From the NCBI GenBank assembly GCA_963746265.1, contig CAVVAM010000017.1:1-64000 (forward strand): a DNA stretch of 64,000 nucleotides. The letters are read 5' to 3'. Source of the stretch: Ilumatobacter sp963746265 (lineage in GTDB: Bacteria > Actinomycetota > Acidimicrobiia > Acidimicrobiales > Ilumatobacteraceae). This document shows positions 34,384-43,815 of this stretch, piece by piece. The translations under genes and the position numbers were made by a program. Position 1 is the first letter of the stretch. Each line of letters starts with the position of its first letter. The notes beneath the pieces are model-generated. The model was not told where the DNA came from, did not search any database, and worked only from the letters and a program-made list of their open reading frames with translations.

Positions 34384-34842
34384 TCAGCGGAGCCCCTCAT
34401 CTCGGCGCCGGGCGAGCAGCGTCATCGCCTTCCAGGCCCCCCACGTCAGCCCGGGTTCGTGCAACTGCGGGTCGATGTCGGACCACGTGGCCGGGCCGAG
34501 CTGGTACTCGTCGTCAGCGGAGCTCATCGGCGGTCCGGCCGGAGGCGCCACGCCACGGTCCCGTAGCAGCGCGGCAATGGGCGAGGTGGCGTCACGGAAC
34601 ACCGACAGCGGCGTGGTCCGCTGCCGGTCGACATCGGTCGCGAGCAACTCGGCGAGCCGGGCCAGGGCGCTGTTCTCAGCGGCCTCGGCGGTGCGCTCGA
34701 GCTCGACGCCGACGACGGCCGGGTCGACACCCCCGCGCTCGCACGCTTGGGCCGCCACCCACAGCAACCAGCCGGGCACGACCCGTTGGGCCGTTGCCAG
34801 CAACGTCGCCGGGGCCTCGTCGAGCTGCACGTCGCGGGGCAT
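34384..34842 (-). CDS. Conserved-looking hypothetical protein upstream of glnD
   Basis: A 152-residue soluble protein, rich in Ala and helix-formers (PATLLATAQRVVPGWLLWVA, ENSALARLAELLATDVDRQR) with a tryptophan-bearing C-terminus (ATWSDIDPQLHEPGLTWGAW). No family recognised. It probably shares a transcript with glnD. Only 14 bases separate its start from the divergent lipoprotein gene, so one of the two starts may be too far upstream. Confidence 0.6.
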   Translation of the reverse strand: MPRDVQLDEAPATLLATAQRVVPGWLLWVAAQACERGGVDPAVVGVELERTAEAAENSALARLAELLATDVDRQRTTPLSVFRDATSPIAALLRDRGVAPPAGPPMSSADDEYQLGPATWSDIDPQLHEPGLTWGAWKAMTLLARRRDEGLR

Positions 34843-34856
34843 CTCACTCTTCTATC

Positions 34857-36125
34857 GTGAACGGCGTGCGCGCGCTCTTCACCCGACCACGGCGCTCGAG
34901 CGCGCTCGGGCAAGTGAGTGCCGTCGTCGCAGCAGCGATCGTCGTCGCTGCGTGCACCGGCGCGAACAGCGACGACGCCGCTCCGACCACGTCGGCGACC
35001 TCGACGACCACGACAACGATCGTGCGCGAAGACGACGGCACGCTCGTGCTCGGTGTCTACCTGCCCGTGACGGGTGTCGGTTCCGAGCTCGGACAGCCGA
35101 TGATCGCGGCCGTCGACGAGGCGGTCGACCTGATCAACCAGGCCGGTGGGGTGCTCGGCAACGAGGTCGTCACGGTCGAGGCCGACGAAGGTGCCGGAAC
35201 GGGCCCGGGCGAGCTCCTCGCGGCCGGTGTCGACGCGATCGTCGGTCCGGCGTCGTCGCTGACGGCTCTGTCGCAGCTCGGTCCGGCTCTGGATCCGATG
35301 ACGGGCGTCGTGGTCTGTTCGCCGTCGGCGACTGCGCTCGCGCTCGACGACTACCCCGACAACACGTTCTTCTTCCGCACCGCACCCAGCGACTCCCTGC
35401 TCATGGCGGCCATGGCGCGCCAGGTCGAGCGGACCGGCGCCCGTTCCGTCGCCGTCGGCTACCTGGACGACCCATACGGTCGAGACCTGAACGACGCCTT
35501 CCGCGCCGAGATCGAGGCGCGTCGGATCCCCGTCCTGTCCGAGGTCGGTTTCAGCGGCGACGAAGCCGACCTGTCGGACCTGGCCGACCAACTCCTCGAC
35601 GTCGAGCCCGGCGTGATCGTCGTCCTCGGCGACGGCGACGACGGCGGCCGCCTGATCGCGGCGCTCGACGAGGCCGAGACGAGCTCCCCGCAGGTGATCG
35701 TGAACGATGCCATCCGCGGCGCCCGGCAGACGATCCAGTCACTGTCCCCCGAGTTCCGCGACCGCCTGACGGGTGTCGCCGCGCTGGCGCGGGGCACCGG
35801 TGACGACCCACCGGAGGGGTTCTTCGCACCCCATGCGGTCGACTGCGTCAACCTGATCGCCCTCTCGGTCGTCGTGGCCGAATCGGATGCACCGCGCAGT
35901 TTCCGCACCAACATGGCGAGCGTCAGCGCCGACGGCCGCACCTGCAGCGCGTTCGAGACCTGCGCCCTCCTGCTCGAACAGGGGTTGAACATCGACTACG
36001 ACGGCGCGTCGGGAAGCGCAGAGTTGGCCAACACCACGGGTGATCCGGTGCGGGCGCGCTTCGAGTCGTTCGGCTTCGATGCCGACGGCGTCGAAGTCAG
36101 ATCGTTCGAATTCGACGTACCCTAG
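34857..36125 (+). CDS. Branched-chain-amino-acid-type solute-binding lipoprotein
   Basis: A 422-residue extracytoplasmic binding protein of the LivJ/type-1 periplasmic fold. Signal peptide with lipobox VAAC near residue 30, a Thr-rich linker (about 40-60), then two lobes beginning LVLGVYLPVTGVGSELGQPM, with the GPASSLTAL and YLDDPYGRDLNDAF loops of this family. No permease or ATPase genes are nearby, so it may serve a distant ABC transporter or act as a sensor. GTG 34857 or 34866 is possible. Confidence 0.85.
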   Translation: MNGVRALFTRPRRSSALGQVSAVVAAAIVVAACTGANSDDAAPTTSATSTTTTTIVREDDGTLVLGVYLPVTGVGSELGQPMIAAVDEAVDLINQAGGVLGNEVVTVEADEGAGTGPGELLAAGVDAIVGPASSLTALSQLGPALDPMTGVVVCSPSATALALDDYPDNTFFFRTAPSDSLLMAAMARQVERTGARSVAVGYLDDPYGRDLNDAFRAEIEARRIPVLSEVGFSGDEADLSDLADQLLDVEPGVIVVLGDGDDGGRLIAALDEAETSSPQVIVNDAIRGARQTIQSLSPEFRDRLTGVAALARGTGDDPPEGFFAPHAVDCVNLIALSVVVAESDAPRSFRTNMASVSADGRTCSAFETCALLLEQGLNIDYDGASGSAELANTTGDPVRARFESFGFDADGVEVRSFEFDVP

Positions 36126-36161
36126 ACGTGGCCCGAGGACCGAGCCGACGACGGGTCGTGC

Positions 36162-36815
36162 TCAGACGAGGTCGTCGATGTACGCCAGGTAGCCGACGTA
36201 GAAGTCGCCGAACTCGCCGTAGAGTGCCGACCCCTTGTCGTATCGCAGCGTGTAGACGACGTCCTTGATCACCTCGAGGTTGAGCGCGAACAGGGTCACC
36301 CCCCACTCGTGGGTGTCGAGGCCCGTGGAGCCGGTGATCAGCTGGACGAGCTTGCCGGCGAACTTCCGGCCGCTCGAACCGTGCTCCATCATCATGTCGC
36401 GGCGCTCGTCGTACGGTGTCGCGTACCAGTTCGCGTGCGCCTCGCGACGCTTGCTCATCGGGTAGAAGCAGAACGCCGGCTTGCCGTCGGGCGGGAGCTC
36501 GGGGTACAGCCGCGCCTGCAGCGCTTCCTCCGGCATGCCCTTGGCGTACTCACTGACCTCGGTGATCGACAGATAGCTGTCGACGATCGAGACGCCGGCC
36601 CGCTGCAATGCCGTCTGGAGCCTGCGAAGCGCGAGCACATCCTGGCCGAGCGCCATGAACGCGAGATCGGCCTTGTGGCCGATGATCGCTGCGGTGACCA
36701 CCTGACAGTCGTCGGCCTCGGCGGCGCGGACCGCCTCGATCACGGCACCGCGATCGACCGATTTCCTCGGTGATCCGAACAGATGCAGGACGCAGACACC
36801 CGTCTCCATGCGCAT
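36162..36815 (-). CDS. hemQ: Coproheme decarboxylase (HemQ/ChdC), chlorite-dismutase family
   Basis: A 217-residue protein with the family core HANWYATPYDERRDMMMEHG (catalytic Tyr in NWYATP), then GRKFAGKLVQLITGSTGLD, and THEWGVTLFALNLEVIKDVV. In actinobacteria this enzyme turns coproheme into haem b with H2O2, the last step of the coproporphyrin-dependent route. The remaining haem genes are not in the window. Chlorite dismutase activity is less likely in this lineage. Confidence 0.9.
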   Translation of the reverse strand: MRMETGVCVLHLFGSPRKSVDRGAVIEAVRAAEADDCQVVTAAIIGHKADLAFMALGQDVLALRRLQTALQRAGVSIVDSYLSITEVSEYAKGMPEEALQARLYPELPPDGKPAFCFYPMSKRREAHANWYATPYDERRDMMMEHGSSGRKFAGKLVQLITGSTGLDTHEWGVTLFALNLEVIKDVVYTLRYDKGSALYGEFGDFYVGYLAYIDDLV

Positions 36816-37022
36816 GAGCGCAGACTACCGACCCCACCCGAGAACGTCCCGGTCGACGTTCGGTGGCAACGCGTGGCGCTCACACGCGCTCCAACGGATG
36901 GTGCTCCACGAGATCCGGTCACATGTTCCTCAGCGGTGATCTGATCGTTCGCCCGCAAGGCGCGACGACTCCGAGCTGTCTCCGCACAACGAGCGACGAG
37001 GTGGAGCGCAGCAGGCGAGCGA

Positions 37023-37835
37023 TCAGGCGCCGCCGAGGCGATCGGGGGCGTAGACGTTGAAGCGATCGGTGCGGACGAATCCCGCGAGCACCAGCCCTGC
37101 CCGCCGTGCCGCCTCGACCGCCAGTGCAGTCGGCGCACTCACGGCGATCACGGTTCCGAAGCCGGCCGCCCACGCCTTCTGCACCATCTCGACGCTGGCG
37201 CGACCGCTGACGAACAGACCGAGGCCGGTTGCGGGCAGGTCGCCCGCCAACAACAGTGCGCCGACCACCTTGTCGACCGCGTTGTGGCGCCCGACGTCTT
37301 CGCGGGTCAACCGGATCGCCCCTTCCCGATCGAACACGGCGGCAGCATGCACGGCCCCGGTGGAGTCGAACAGACCCTGATGCTCCGACACCCGCGACGG
37401 CACCGAACCGAGGATGTCGAGCGGGATCGGCTCGGTCGGCGGCAGCGGCTCGAGCCGTTCGTACATCTCGTCGAGTTGCTCGCTGCCACACCACCCGCAG
37501 CTCGACGACGTCGTCCCCAACCTCGGCGTCGGCGCCGGCGCTCGCCCACCCGTCTGGACCGTCACGACGTTGAACTCGGTGTCGACCGCCGACCCGTCGG
37601 CGCAATACCTCACGCCCGACACGTCGACACCGGCGAGCAGTCCTTCGGTGTGGCAGAACCCGGCCGCCAGGTCGAAGTCGTGGCCCGGTGTCCGCATCGT
37701 GGTCGACACCACCGTGCCGTCCAACTGGATCGTCATCGGTTCCTCGACGATGAGATCGTCGGGCCGACGTTTCGTTCCGTCCCGCGTCACGGCGGTGACG
37801 AGAAAGCGCTGCGTGCGGGACCGGACCACGGTCAC
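37023..37835 (-). CDS. fdhD: Formate dehydrogenase accessory sulfurtransferase FdhD
   Basis: A 270-residue protein with the sulfur-transfer cysteines C113-x-x-C116 (SSCGWCG), the TREDVGRHNAVDKVVG block and VSGRASVEMVQKA, all typical of FdhD. It passes sulfur from a cysteine desulfurase to the molybdenum cofactor of formate dehydrogenases. No fdh structural gene is in view. The ATP-grasp gene upstream overlaps it by 4 bases. Confidence 0.95.
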   Translation of the reverse strand: MTVVRSRTQRFLVTAVTRDGTKRRPDDLIVEEPMTIQLDGTVVSTTMRTPGHDFDLAAGFCHTEGLLAGVDVSGVRYCADGSAVDTEFNVVTVQTGGRAPAPTPRLGTTSSSCGWCGSEQLDEMYERLEPLPPTEPIPLDILGSVPSRVSEHQGLFDSTGAVHAAAVFDREGAIRLTREDVGRHNAVDKVVGALLLAGDLPATGLGLFVSGRASVEMVQKAWAAGFGTVIAVSAPTALAVEAARRAGLVLAGFVRTDRFNVYAPDRLGGA

Positions 37836-38668
37836 AGGCTACGGAACACGGCGGCCGCCCGCGCCGGGGCACCGGCGTCCAGATGCAGGAACAGCGACGG
37901 CTCGATGACCTCGACTTCGAGCACCACGGGTCCGTCCGGAGCGGAGAGGAGATCGATCCTGGCGTAGGCCGTGTCGGGCAGCCGGTCCATCACGGCATCG
38001 CCGAGCGAACGTTCAGCCGATGTCGGCACCCTGGCTTCACTGCGCTCGTCACCGAGCACGCCGCGATCCACTCCGGCGGGTGGGAGGATGACGCGCCGCC
38101 GGAACCCGTGGCTGAAGTCGCCGCCGAGGTACACGAGTCCGTTCTCGCAGCTCGTCTCGACCGATCGCAGATACGGCTGGACCATCGGCGTCAGGTCGTT
38201 GCGCAGCAGTCCGCGGGCGTGCTCGGCCGCCTTCGTCGGAGCACCACGGGCCAGCAGGACGCCACTGCCGCTTGCGCCGACTGACGGCTTGACCACGAGG
38301 TCGCCCTCGAAGCCGCCGTCCGCAGCAAGTCGGTCGATGTCGTCCGCGTCGATCAGAAAGGTCGTCGGCACGGTCGGGATACCGTGCCACGTGAGTTCGT
38401 CGAGGTACCGCTTGTCGGTGTTCCACTCGACCAGTTCGATCGGGTTCCACAAATCTGCGACTTCGATCACCGACGACGCCCACGCCAGGAACTCGTCCCG
38501 GCGGCGATGGTAGTCCCACGTCGAGCGGAGCACGATGACATCGAACGCCGACCAGTCGACCTCGTCGTCGTCCCAGCACACCACCGCGGCGTGCCGCAGC
38601 TCGCGTTGCAGCAACGGGAGGTCGGTGTCGACGTCGCGAGCGGCGCGGCACGTGACGAGGGCGAGCAC
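37832..38668 (-). CDS. ATP-grasp domain protein
   Basis: A 278-residue protein of the RimK/glutathione-synthetase-like ATP-grasp type: KRYLDELTWHGIPTVPTTFL, VVKPSVGASGSGVLLARG (ATP phosphate loop), and ARIDLLSAPDGPVVLEVEVI, ending EPSLFLHL (Mg site). It should join a carboxylate and an amine using ATP; the product is unknown. Coupled to fdhD, though no functional link is established. Confidence 0.85.
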   Translation of the reverse strand: MLALVTCRAARDVDTDLPLLQRELRHAAVVCWDDDEVDWSAFDVIVLRSTWDYHRRRDEFLAWASSVIEVADLWNPIELVEWNTDKRYLDELTWHGIPTVPTTFLIDADDIDRLAADGGFEGDLVVKPSVGASGSGVLLARGAPTKAAEHARGLLRNDLTPMVQPYLRSVETSCENGLVYLGGDFSHGFRRRVILPPAGVDRGVLGDERSEARVPTSAERSLGDAVMDRLPDTAYARIDLLSAPDGPVVLEVEVIEPSLFLHLDAGAPARAAAVFRSL

Positions 38669-38830
38669 CCGGACAGGCTAGAGCGGCGAACCGTCGACGC
38701 TCGGAGCTCCCGACATGTGCCGGGCGCCTGCTGCCGGCACCGAGCGTGTCGACGGCGCTCGTCGCTGGGCACTGGCGCACCCGGAGACGATCGGACGGCC
38801 GATGTTGGCGACCTTCTAAGCTCGGCGCCC

Positions 38831-39604
38831 ATGAGCGCAACGAGCACCAGCCGCCTCGCCGGGGCCGAATTCGTCGGCACCACGATCGTGATGCTGGGCG
38901 GTCCGGGTCTGATGGTCGTCGCCGGTGATGACATCGGCACGTTGGGGATCGCCGTCGGGTTCGGCGCCTCGATCGCCGTCGCGATCGGTGTGATCGGTGC
39001 GGTCGCCAACCCCATGTTCAGCCTCGCGCTGTGGTTCTCGCGTGGCATCAGCACCCGCGAGCTGCTGTCGGACTGGGTCGGCCAGTTCCTCGGTGGGATC
39101 TTCGGCGCCGCCCTGATCTTCGGGCTGAACGACACGACGAGGTTCACGTCCGGCGTCAACGGATGGGATCCGGGCCGGTTGGACGAGGGCGTCGACGTCG
39201 GCGTCAACCTCTCCGGTTACAGCGACCTCGGTGTGGTCCTCGCGGCCGAACTGTCCATCGGCACGATCGTCGTGGTGGTACTGCTGTCGGCGATCACCCA
39301 GCAGCGATCGAGCGGCGCCGCGGCGGCCTTCACCGGGCTCGCCTACGCCGTCGGCACGATGTTCCTGCTCGGCATCTCGGGCGCAGGGATGAACCCGGCG
39401 CGAAGTCTGGGCACTGCGGTGTTCGCCGACACCGACCCGAACGCGCTCGGCCGGGTCTGGGCGTTCATCGTCGTGCCGATCCTGGCCGCGTTCGCCGGGA
39501 CGCTCGTGTGGCTCGCCATCGACGACGCCACCATCGACGACACGGTGTTCGACGACACGTTCCTCGAAGACATGAGCGACGCGGTCACCAACGACGCCGA
39601 CTGA
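38831..39604 (+). CDS. Aquaporin/MIP-family channel with altered first NPA motif
   Basis: A 257-residue membrane protein with six hydrophobic segments and two half-helix loops. The second motif is standard (GAGMNPARSLG, N188-P189-A190, R191), but the first is N60-P61-M62 (VANPMFSLAL) instead of HxNPAVT. The C-terminus is a long acidic tail (IDDATIDDTVFDDTF). It probably conducts water or small neutral solutes; the altered motif may change selectivity. ATG 38831 sits at the first membrane segment. Confidence 0.85.
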   Translation: MSATSTSRLAGAEFVGTTIVMLGGPGLMVVAGDDIGTLGIAVGFGASIAVAIGVIGAVANPMFSLALWFSRGISTRELLSDWVGQFLGGIFGAALIFGLNDTTRFTSGVNGWDPGRLDEGVDVGVNLSGYSDLGVVLAAELSIGTIVVVVLLSAITQQRSSGAAAAFTGLAYAVGTMFLLGISGAGMNPARSLGTAVFADTDPNALGRVWAFIVVPILAAFAGTLVWLAIDDATIDDTVFDDTFLEDMSDAVTNDAD

Positions 39605-39914
39605 CCACCAGACGGGTGCGTCGACGTCATGGGCTTCGTACGGGCGGTCATGGTCGGCCGTGACGGACTCCACCGGTCCGTGGTGCTCGACATCGTCGAA
39701 CGTTCGGGAGGACGCAAGGCCGCTCCCATCTCGCGACCGGGAACGTGTCGCCAAGGTCTCGTCGACGAACCGGTCACGACCCGATCGTGGGGAACCATCG
39801 AAGGCATCGTCACCACACCGACGTGAAGCGCGAACGGGCCCGGGCCGACGGCCCGGGCCCCTCGAATCGACCTCGACGACCGGACCGACAGTGCGGCCGG
39901 CCGACGGATGGTGA
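39605..39914. other. Gene-free stretch between channel gene and groEL
   Basis: A possible 65-codon frame here is not convincing. The stretch holds the bidirectional hairpin at 39836-39860. Confidence 0.45.
39836..39860. terminator. GC-rich hairpin, likely bidirectional terminator
   Basis: A perfect 11-bp stem GGGCCCGGGCC / GGCCCGGGCCC with a 3-base loop, 54 bases beyond the groEL stop. No long T tract follows, as is common in high-GC actinobacteria. Confidence 0.65.
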
Positions 39915-41522
39915 TCAGTGATCGTGGCCGAGGTGGTCGTCCTCGTCCTCGGGCTTGTCGGCGATGATCACCTCGGTCGTCAGGAAGAGCGCCGCGATGG
40001 ACGCCGCGTTCTGCAATGCCGAACGGGTCACCTTGGCCGCGTCGATCACGCCGATCTCGACCAGATCCTCGTAGACACCGGTGGCCGCGTTCAGGCCCTC
40101 CGACCCGGTCAGCTCGCGCACCCGGTTGATCACCACGCCGCCGTCCATGCCTGCGTTCTCGGCAATCTGCCGCAACGGCGCCGACAGCGCCGAGGCGACG
40201 ATCCGGACGCCGGTGGCTTCGTCGCCCTGGAGCGCTGCCGCCGCAGCCTCGACCGCGCCCAGCGAACGCACCAGTGCCACGCCGCCGCCCGGAACCACTC
40301 CCTCCTCGATGGCGGCCTTCGTGGTGGAAACGGCGTCCTCGATGCGGTGCTTCTTCTCCTTGAGCTCGACCTCGGTGGCTGCACCGACCTTCAGGACGGC
40401 GACACCGCCGGTGAGCTTGGCGAGGCGCTCCTGCAACTTCTCGCGGTCGTAGTCGGAGTCGGTGTTCTCGATCTCGGCCTTGATCTGGTTGATCCGACCG
40501 TGGATGTCCGACTCGTCGCCGGCACCCTCGATGATCGTCGTCTCGTCCTTGGTGATCACGATCCGCTTGGCCGAGCCCAGCAGATCGAGGGTTGCCGTGT
40601 CCAGCTTGAGACCTACGTCCTCGCTGATGACCTGAGCGCCCGTGAGGATCGCCATGTCCTGCAGCATCGCCTTGCGACGCTCGCCGAAGCCCGGCGCCTT
40701 GACCGCCGCCGACTTGAACGTGCCGCGGATCTTGTTGACGACGAGGGTGGCCAGTGCCTCGCCCTCGACGTCCTCCGCAATGATGACGAGCGGCCGCCCG
40801 CCCTGCATCACCTTCTCGAGCAGCGGGACGAGGTCTCGCACTGACGAGATCTTCGACGAGACCAACAGCACATACGCGTCTTCGAGCGACACCTCCATCC
40901 GGTCGGTGTCGGTCACGAAGTAGGGCGAGATGTAGCCCTTGTCGAAGCGCATGCCCTCGACGAGGTCCATGTCCATCCCGAAGGTCTGACTTTCCTCGAC
41001 GGTGATCACGCCGTCCTTGCCGACCTTGTCGATCGCCTCGGAGATCAGCTGACCGATCTCGTCGTCGGCAGCCGAGATCGCCGCGACCTGAGCGATCTGC
41101 TCCTTCGAGTCGACGTCGACCGCGAGGCCCTTGATCGAGTCGACGGCGGCCGCGACTCCGGCCTCGATGCCGCGCTTCACACCCATCGGGTTGGCGCCGG
41201 CGGCGACGTTGCGGAGTCCCTCGTGCACCATGGCCCAGGCGAGCACGGTGGCCGTCGTGGTCCCGTCACCGGCGACATCGTCGGTCTTCTTCGCCACCTC
41301 CTTCACGAGCGCTGCGCCGATCTGCTCGTACGGGTCCTCGAGTTCGATCTCCTTGGCGATCGACACGCCGTCGTTGGTGATCGTCGGCGCACCCCACTTC
41401 TTGTCGAGCACGACGTTGCGGCCCTTCGGGCCCAGCGTGACCCGAACGGCGTCGGCGAGCTGGTTCATGCCCGACTCGAGGGCGCGACGAGCCTCTTGAT
41501 CATACGCGATCTGCTTCGACAT
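39915..41522 (-). CDS. groL: 60-kDa chaperonin GroEL
   Basis: A 535-residue chaperonin; the whole family is visible: TLGPKGRNVVLDKKWGAP, DDVAGDGTTTATVLAWAM (ATPase Asp), and GGGVALVRSLGAVEAAA. The tail is DEDDHLGHDH, the His-containing type, instead of the GGM repeats of most GroELs. No groES is adjacent, as is usual for a stand-alone actinobacterial groEL copy. A perfect CIRCE operator lies 85 bases upstream, so HrcA should repress it. Confidence 0.97.
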   Translation of the reverse strand: MSKQIAYDQEARRALESGMNQLADAVRVTLGPKGRNVVLDKKWGAPTITNDGVSIAKEIELEDPYEQIGAALVKEVAKKTDDVAGDGTTTATVLAWAMVHEGLRNVAAGANPMGVKRGIEAGVAAAVDSIKGLAVDVDSKEQIAQVAAISAADDEIGQLISEAIDKVGKDGVITVEESQTFGMDMDLVEGMRFDKGYISPYFVTDTDRMEVSLEDAYVLLVSSKISSVRDLVPLLEKVMQGGRPLVIIAEDVEGEALATLVVNKIRGTFKSAAVKAPGFGERRKAMLQDMAILTGAQVISEDVGLKLDTATLDLLGSAKRIVITKDETTIIEGAGDESDIHGRINQIKAEIENTDSDYDREKLQERLAKLTGGVAVLKVGAATEVELKEKKHRIEDAVSTTKAAIEEGVVPGGGVALVRSLGAVEAAAAALQGDEATGVRIVASALSAPLRQIAENAGMDGGVVINRVRELTGSEGLNAATGVYEDLVEIGVIDAAKVTRSALQNAASIAALFLTTEVIIADKPEDEDDHLGHDH

Positions 41523-41606
41523 CTGTTGTCCTCCGTTGGACTGGTCTGGGTCGGCGTGACCTGGCCGACACGAATCGAACCGAGCGGCGACGGGCCGAAC
41601 GGGCGG

Positions 41607-41633
41607 TTAGCACTCTACCGCCCTGAGTGCTAA
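41607..41633. promoter_or_regulatory. CIRCE operator (HrcA-binding) upstream of groEL
   Basis: TTAGCACTC-N9-GAGTGCTAA at 41607-41633 matches the full CIRCE consensus exactly, including the 9-base spacer. Confidence 0.97.
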
Positions 41634-41771
41634 GGCAGCAAGATCCCCACGAACCGGTGAGCCGCGTCGAGTGGGAGTCGAGCGGGCGGAGGTGAGCGCA
41701 GGCCGACGGAGACCGGTCGAGACCCACGACGTGGAATGAAATCCCGACTCGGCTGGTTGACTTTCGGCACT

Positions 41772-42047
41772 ATGGCCGTGACCGTCAGAATCCCCACCAC
41801 GCTCCGCCCGATGTCGGGGGGCAACAAGCACGTCGAGGTCGAGCCGGGTCTCCTGTCCGACGTGATCTCGAGCCTCGACGCCGCCCACCCCGGCTTCGCC
41901 GACCGGCTGCTCGACGACGACGGCGGACTCCGCAAATTCGTGAACGTGTTCGTCGACGACGACGACGTCCGCTACCTCGATGGCCTCGACACACAGGTGG
42001 GCGACGGCATCACGGTCAGCATCATCCCGGCCGTTGCCGGCGGCTGA
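41772..42047 (+). CDS. MoaD/ThiS-family sulfur-carrier-like protein
   Basis: A 91-residue beta-grasp protein ending AVAGG, the C-terminal Gly-Gly that is adenylated and thiocarboxylated in MoaD/ThiS carriers. MAVTVRIPTTLRPMSGGNKH and FVNVFVDDDDVRYLDGLDTQ are family-typical. Partner enzymes are not in the window; relatives serve cysteine or thiamine/molybdopterin synthesis. The start at 41772 was chosen over an upstream ATG because it begins the fold. Confidence 0.87.
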   Translation: MAVTVRIPTTLRPMSGGNKHVEVEPGLLSDVISSLDAAHPGFADRLLDDDGGLRKFVNVFVDDDDVRYLDGLDTQVGDGITVSIIPAVAGG

Positions 42048-42086
42048 GACGATCCGCGGCTGCCACTGCCGCTCGCCGATGCCGTG

Positions 42087-42680
42087 TCAAGGAACGTGTG
42101 CCCCGTTGCAGGTGTGCGCACGAACCGGCGATGGCGAACGCTGGTGTACAGCGTACGCGACGTCGCGTGGGAGGTAGTCGATCAGGAGGCTCGACACGGC
42201 TTCGGGTTGGTCGAGTTGGACCCAGTGTCCGGCGTGTTCGATGCGTTCATGGCGCCAGGAGTTGTCGACGAGATCAGCCGTATTGGTCACGAACTCCTCG
42301 ATCAGGCGGGGGTCGTCGCTGGTCCGGATCCCCATCGTGGGTTGCGTGAAGCGAGGCAGCGGCCGAGTGGGTGTCAGCATCATCTCGGGTCCGGAGTTCG
42401 CCCGATACGAGTTGAGTGCCGCCGTCAGAGCGCGGGCCAGAGCCAGGTGCATCCGGTACGCCATCGGATCGTCGGGCTCGCCTGCGCGTCCGAAACCGCG
42501 CTGATCGACCGCCACGGCCTACTTGCCCGCGTCGGCGACTGCTACGGCCTGGGCAGCCCACAACGTGTGGCCGGCGGAAACCCGTGAATGAGCAGCACCG
42601 GCGGACCTGAGCCACTCACCGCGTCGGTGATCTCGGAACCGTCGCCGGCACCACGCTCTGCGAGACCATCGCACACCCCG
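42087..42680 (-). pseudogene. Decayed alpha/beta-hydrolase (epoxide-hydrolase-like)
   Basis: Pieces of one hydrolase lie in order. The N-terminal SGSGPPVLLIHGFPP is followed, in another frame, by HTLWAAQAVAVADAGK. An in-frame TAG then precedes AVDQRGFGRAGEPDDP, and the C-terminal half (MGIRTSDDPRLIEEFVTNTA, ERIEHAGHWVQLDQPEAVSS) follows. The nucleophile-elbow region is missing between them. A frameshift, a stop and an internal deletion make this a true pseudogene. Confidence 0.8.
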
Positions 42681-42774
42681 GCCGGAACCTCGCATCCGGG
42701 TGTCGCTCGCATCCCCGAGATGTTGTTGCACAGGACACCCCGAACGTTGCCTGACGCGGCACTAGGTTGCTGCC

Positions 42775-43806
42775 ATGCGGGTGATCGCGGCCGTCGACAA
42801 GTTCCGCGGCTCGGCCAGCGGTGCCGAGATCGCTTCGGCGATCGGTCATGCGTGCTGGGAGCTCGGACACGACTGCGTCGAGTTCGCGCTGGCCGACGGC
42901 GGCGAAGGCCTGCTCGACGTGCTCGGCGGCGCGAATCGCACGACGGTCGTGACGGGACCGTCGGGCACACCGATCGAGGCGTCGTGGCGGATGCAGCAGG
43001 GCACGGCGGTCATCGAGATGGCCTTGGCGAGTGGGCTCGTCCTCGCCGGTGGTGCCGAGGCGAACGATCCGATGGCGGCGACGACGGCCGGGACCGGCGA
43101 GCTGATCGACGCCGCCTTGACCGCCGGCGCGAACCGGATCATCGTCGGGCTGGGCGGCTCGGCCACCACCGACGGCGGACTCGGAGCGATCACGGCGATC
43201 GGTTCACCGGCGCGCCTCAAGGCGGTCGAGTTCCTCGTGGCGTGCGATGTGACGACACGCTTCACGGACGCCGCAGTCGTGTTCGGTCGGCAGAAGGGGG
43301 CGAGTTCGGCGCAGATCAGGATGCTGACGAACCGCCTCGAACAACTGGCCGATCGCTACGAGCGCGACTACGGGGTCGACGTCCGGTCGATCAAGGGGTC
43401 CGGTGCGGCCGGCGGGCTCGCCGGCGCGCTGGCGGCACTGGGCGGTCGCCTCGTGCCGGGCTTCGAGCTCGTCGCGGACGAGCTCGACCTCTACGACCAG
43501 CTGGTCGATGCCGACCTCGTCATCACCGGCGAAGGACACCTCGACCGGCAGAGCTTCGAGGGCAAGGTGGTCGGTGGCGTCGCCGAAATCGCCGCCGCCC
43601 ACGGGGTACCGGTCGCGGCGATCGTCGGGATCGCTGACGCCGACGTCAACGACCGCATACCCACCTGGGCGATCGCCGATCGCTTCGGCGAGGAGCGATC
43701 GATGCGCGAGCCGCTGTGGTGCGTCGAGCAGGTCGCGGCCGACGTGCTCCGCAGGTTCGCAACGTCGCAGCGTACTGCGCCGCCTCCGGACGCTGCCGAC
43801 GTGTGA
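42775..43806 (+). CDS. Glycerate kinase (GlxK family)
   Basis: A 343-residue kinase. DKFRGSASGAEIASAIG at the start, IIVGLGGSATTDGGLG nucleotide-binding loop, and GSGAAGGLAGALAAL with LVITGEGHLDRQSFEGKV are diagnostic of the GlxK/GarK fold. It phosphorylates D-glycerate (to 2-phosphoglycerate in this family), linking glyoxylate or serine-cycle metabolism to glycolysis. Stand-alone gene. Confidence 0.93.
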   Translation: MRVIAAVDKFRGSASGAEIASAIGHACWELGHDCVEFALADGGEGLLDVLGGANRTTVVTGPSGTPIEASWRMQQGTAVIEMALASGLVLAGGAEANDPMAATTAGTGELIDAALTAGANRIIVGLGGSATTDGGLGAITAIGSPARLKAVEFLVACDVTTRFTDAAVVFGRQKGASSAQIRMLTNRLEQLADRYERDYGVDVRSIKGSGAAGGLAGALAALGGRLVPGFELVADELDLYDQLVDADLVITGEGHLDRQSFEGKVVGGVAEIAAAHGVPVAAIVGIADADVNDRIPTWAIADRFGEERSMREPLWCVEQVAADVLRRFATSQRTAPPPDAADV

Positions 43807-43815
43807 ACCGGGCCG

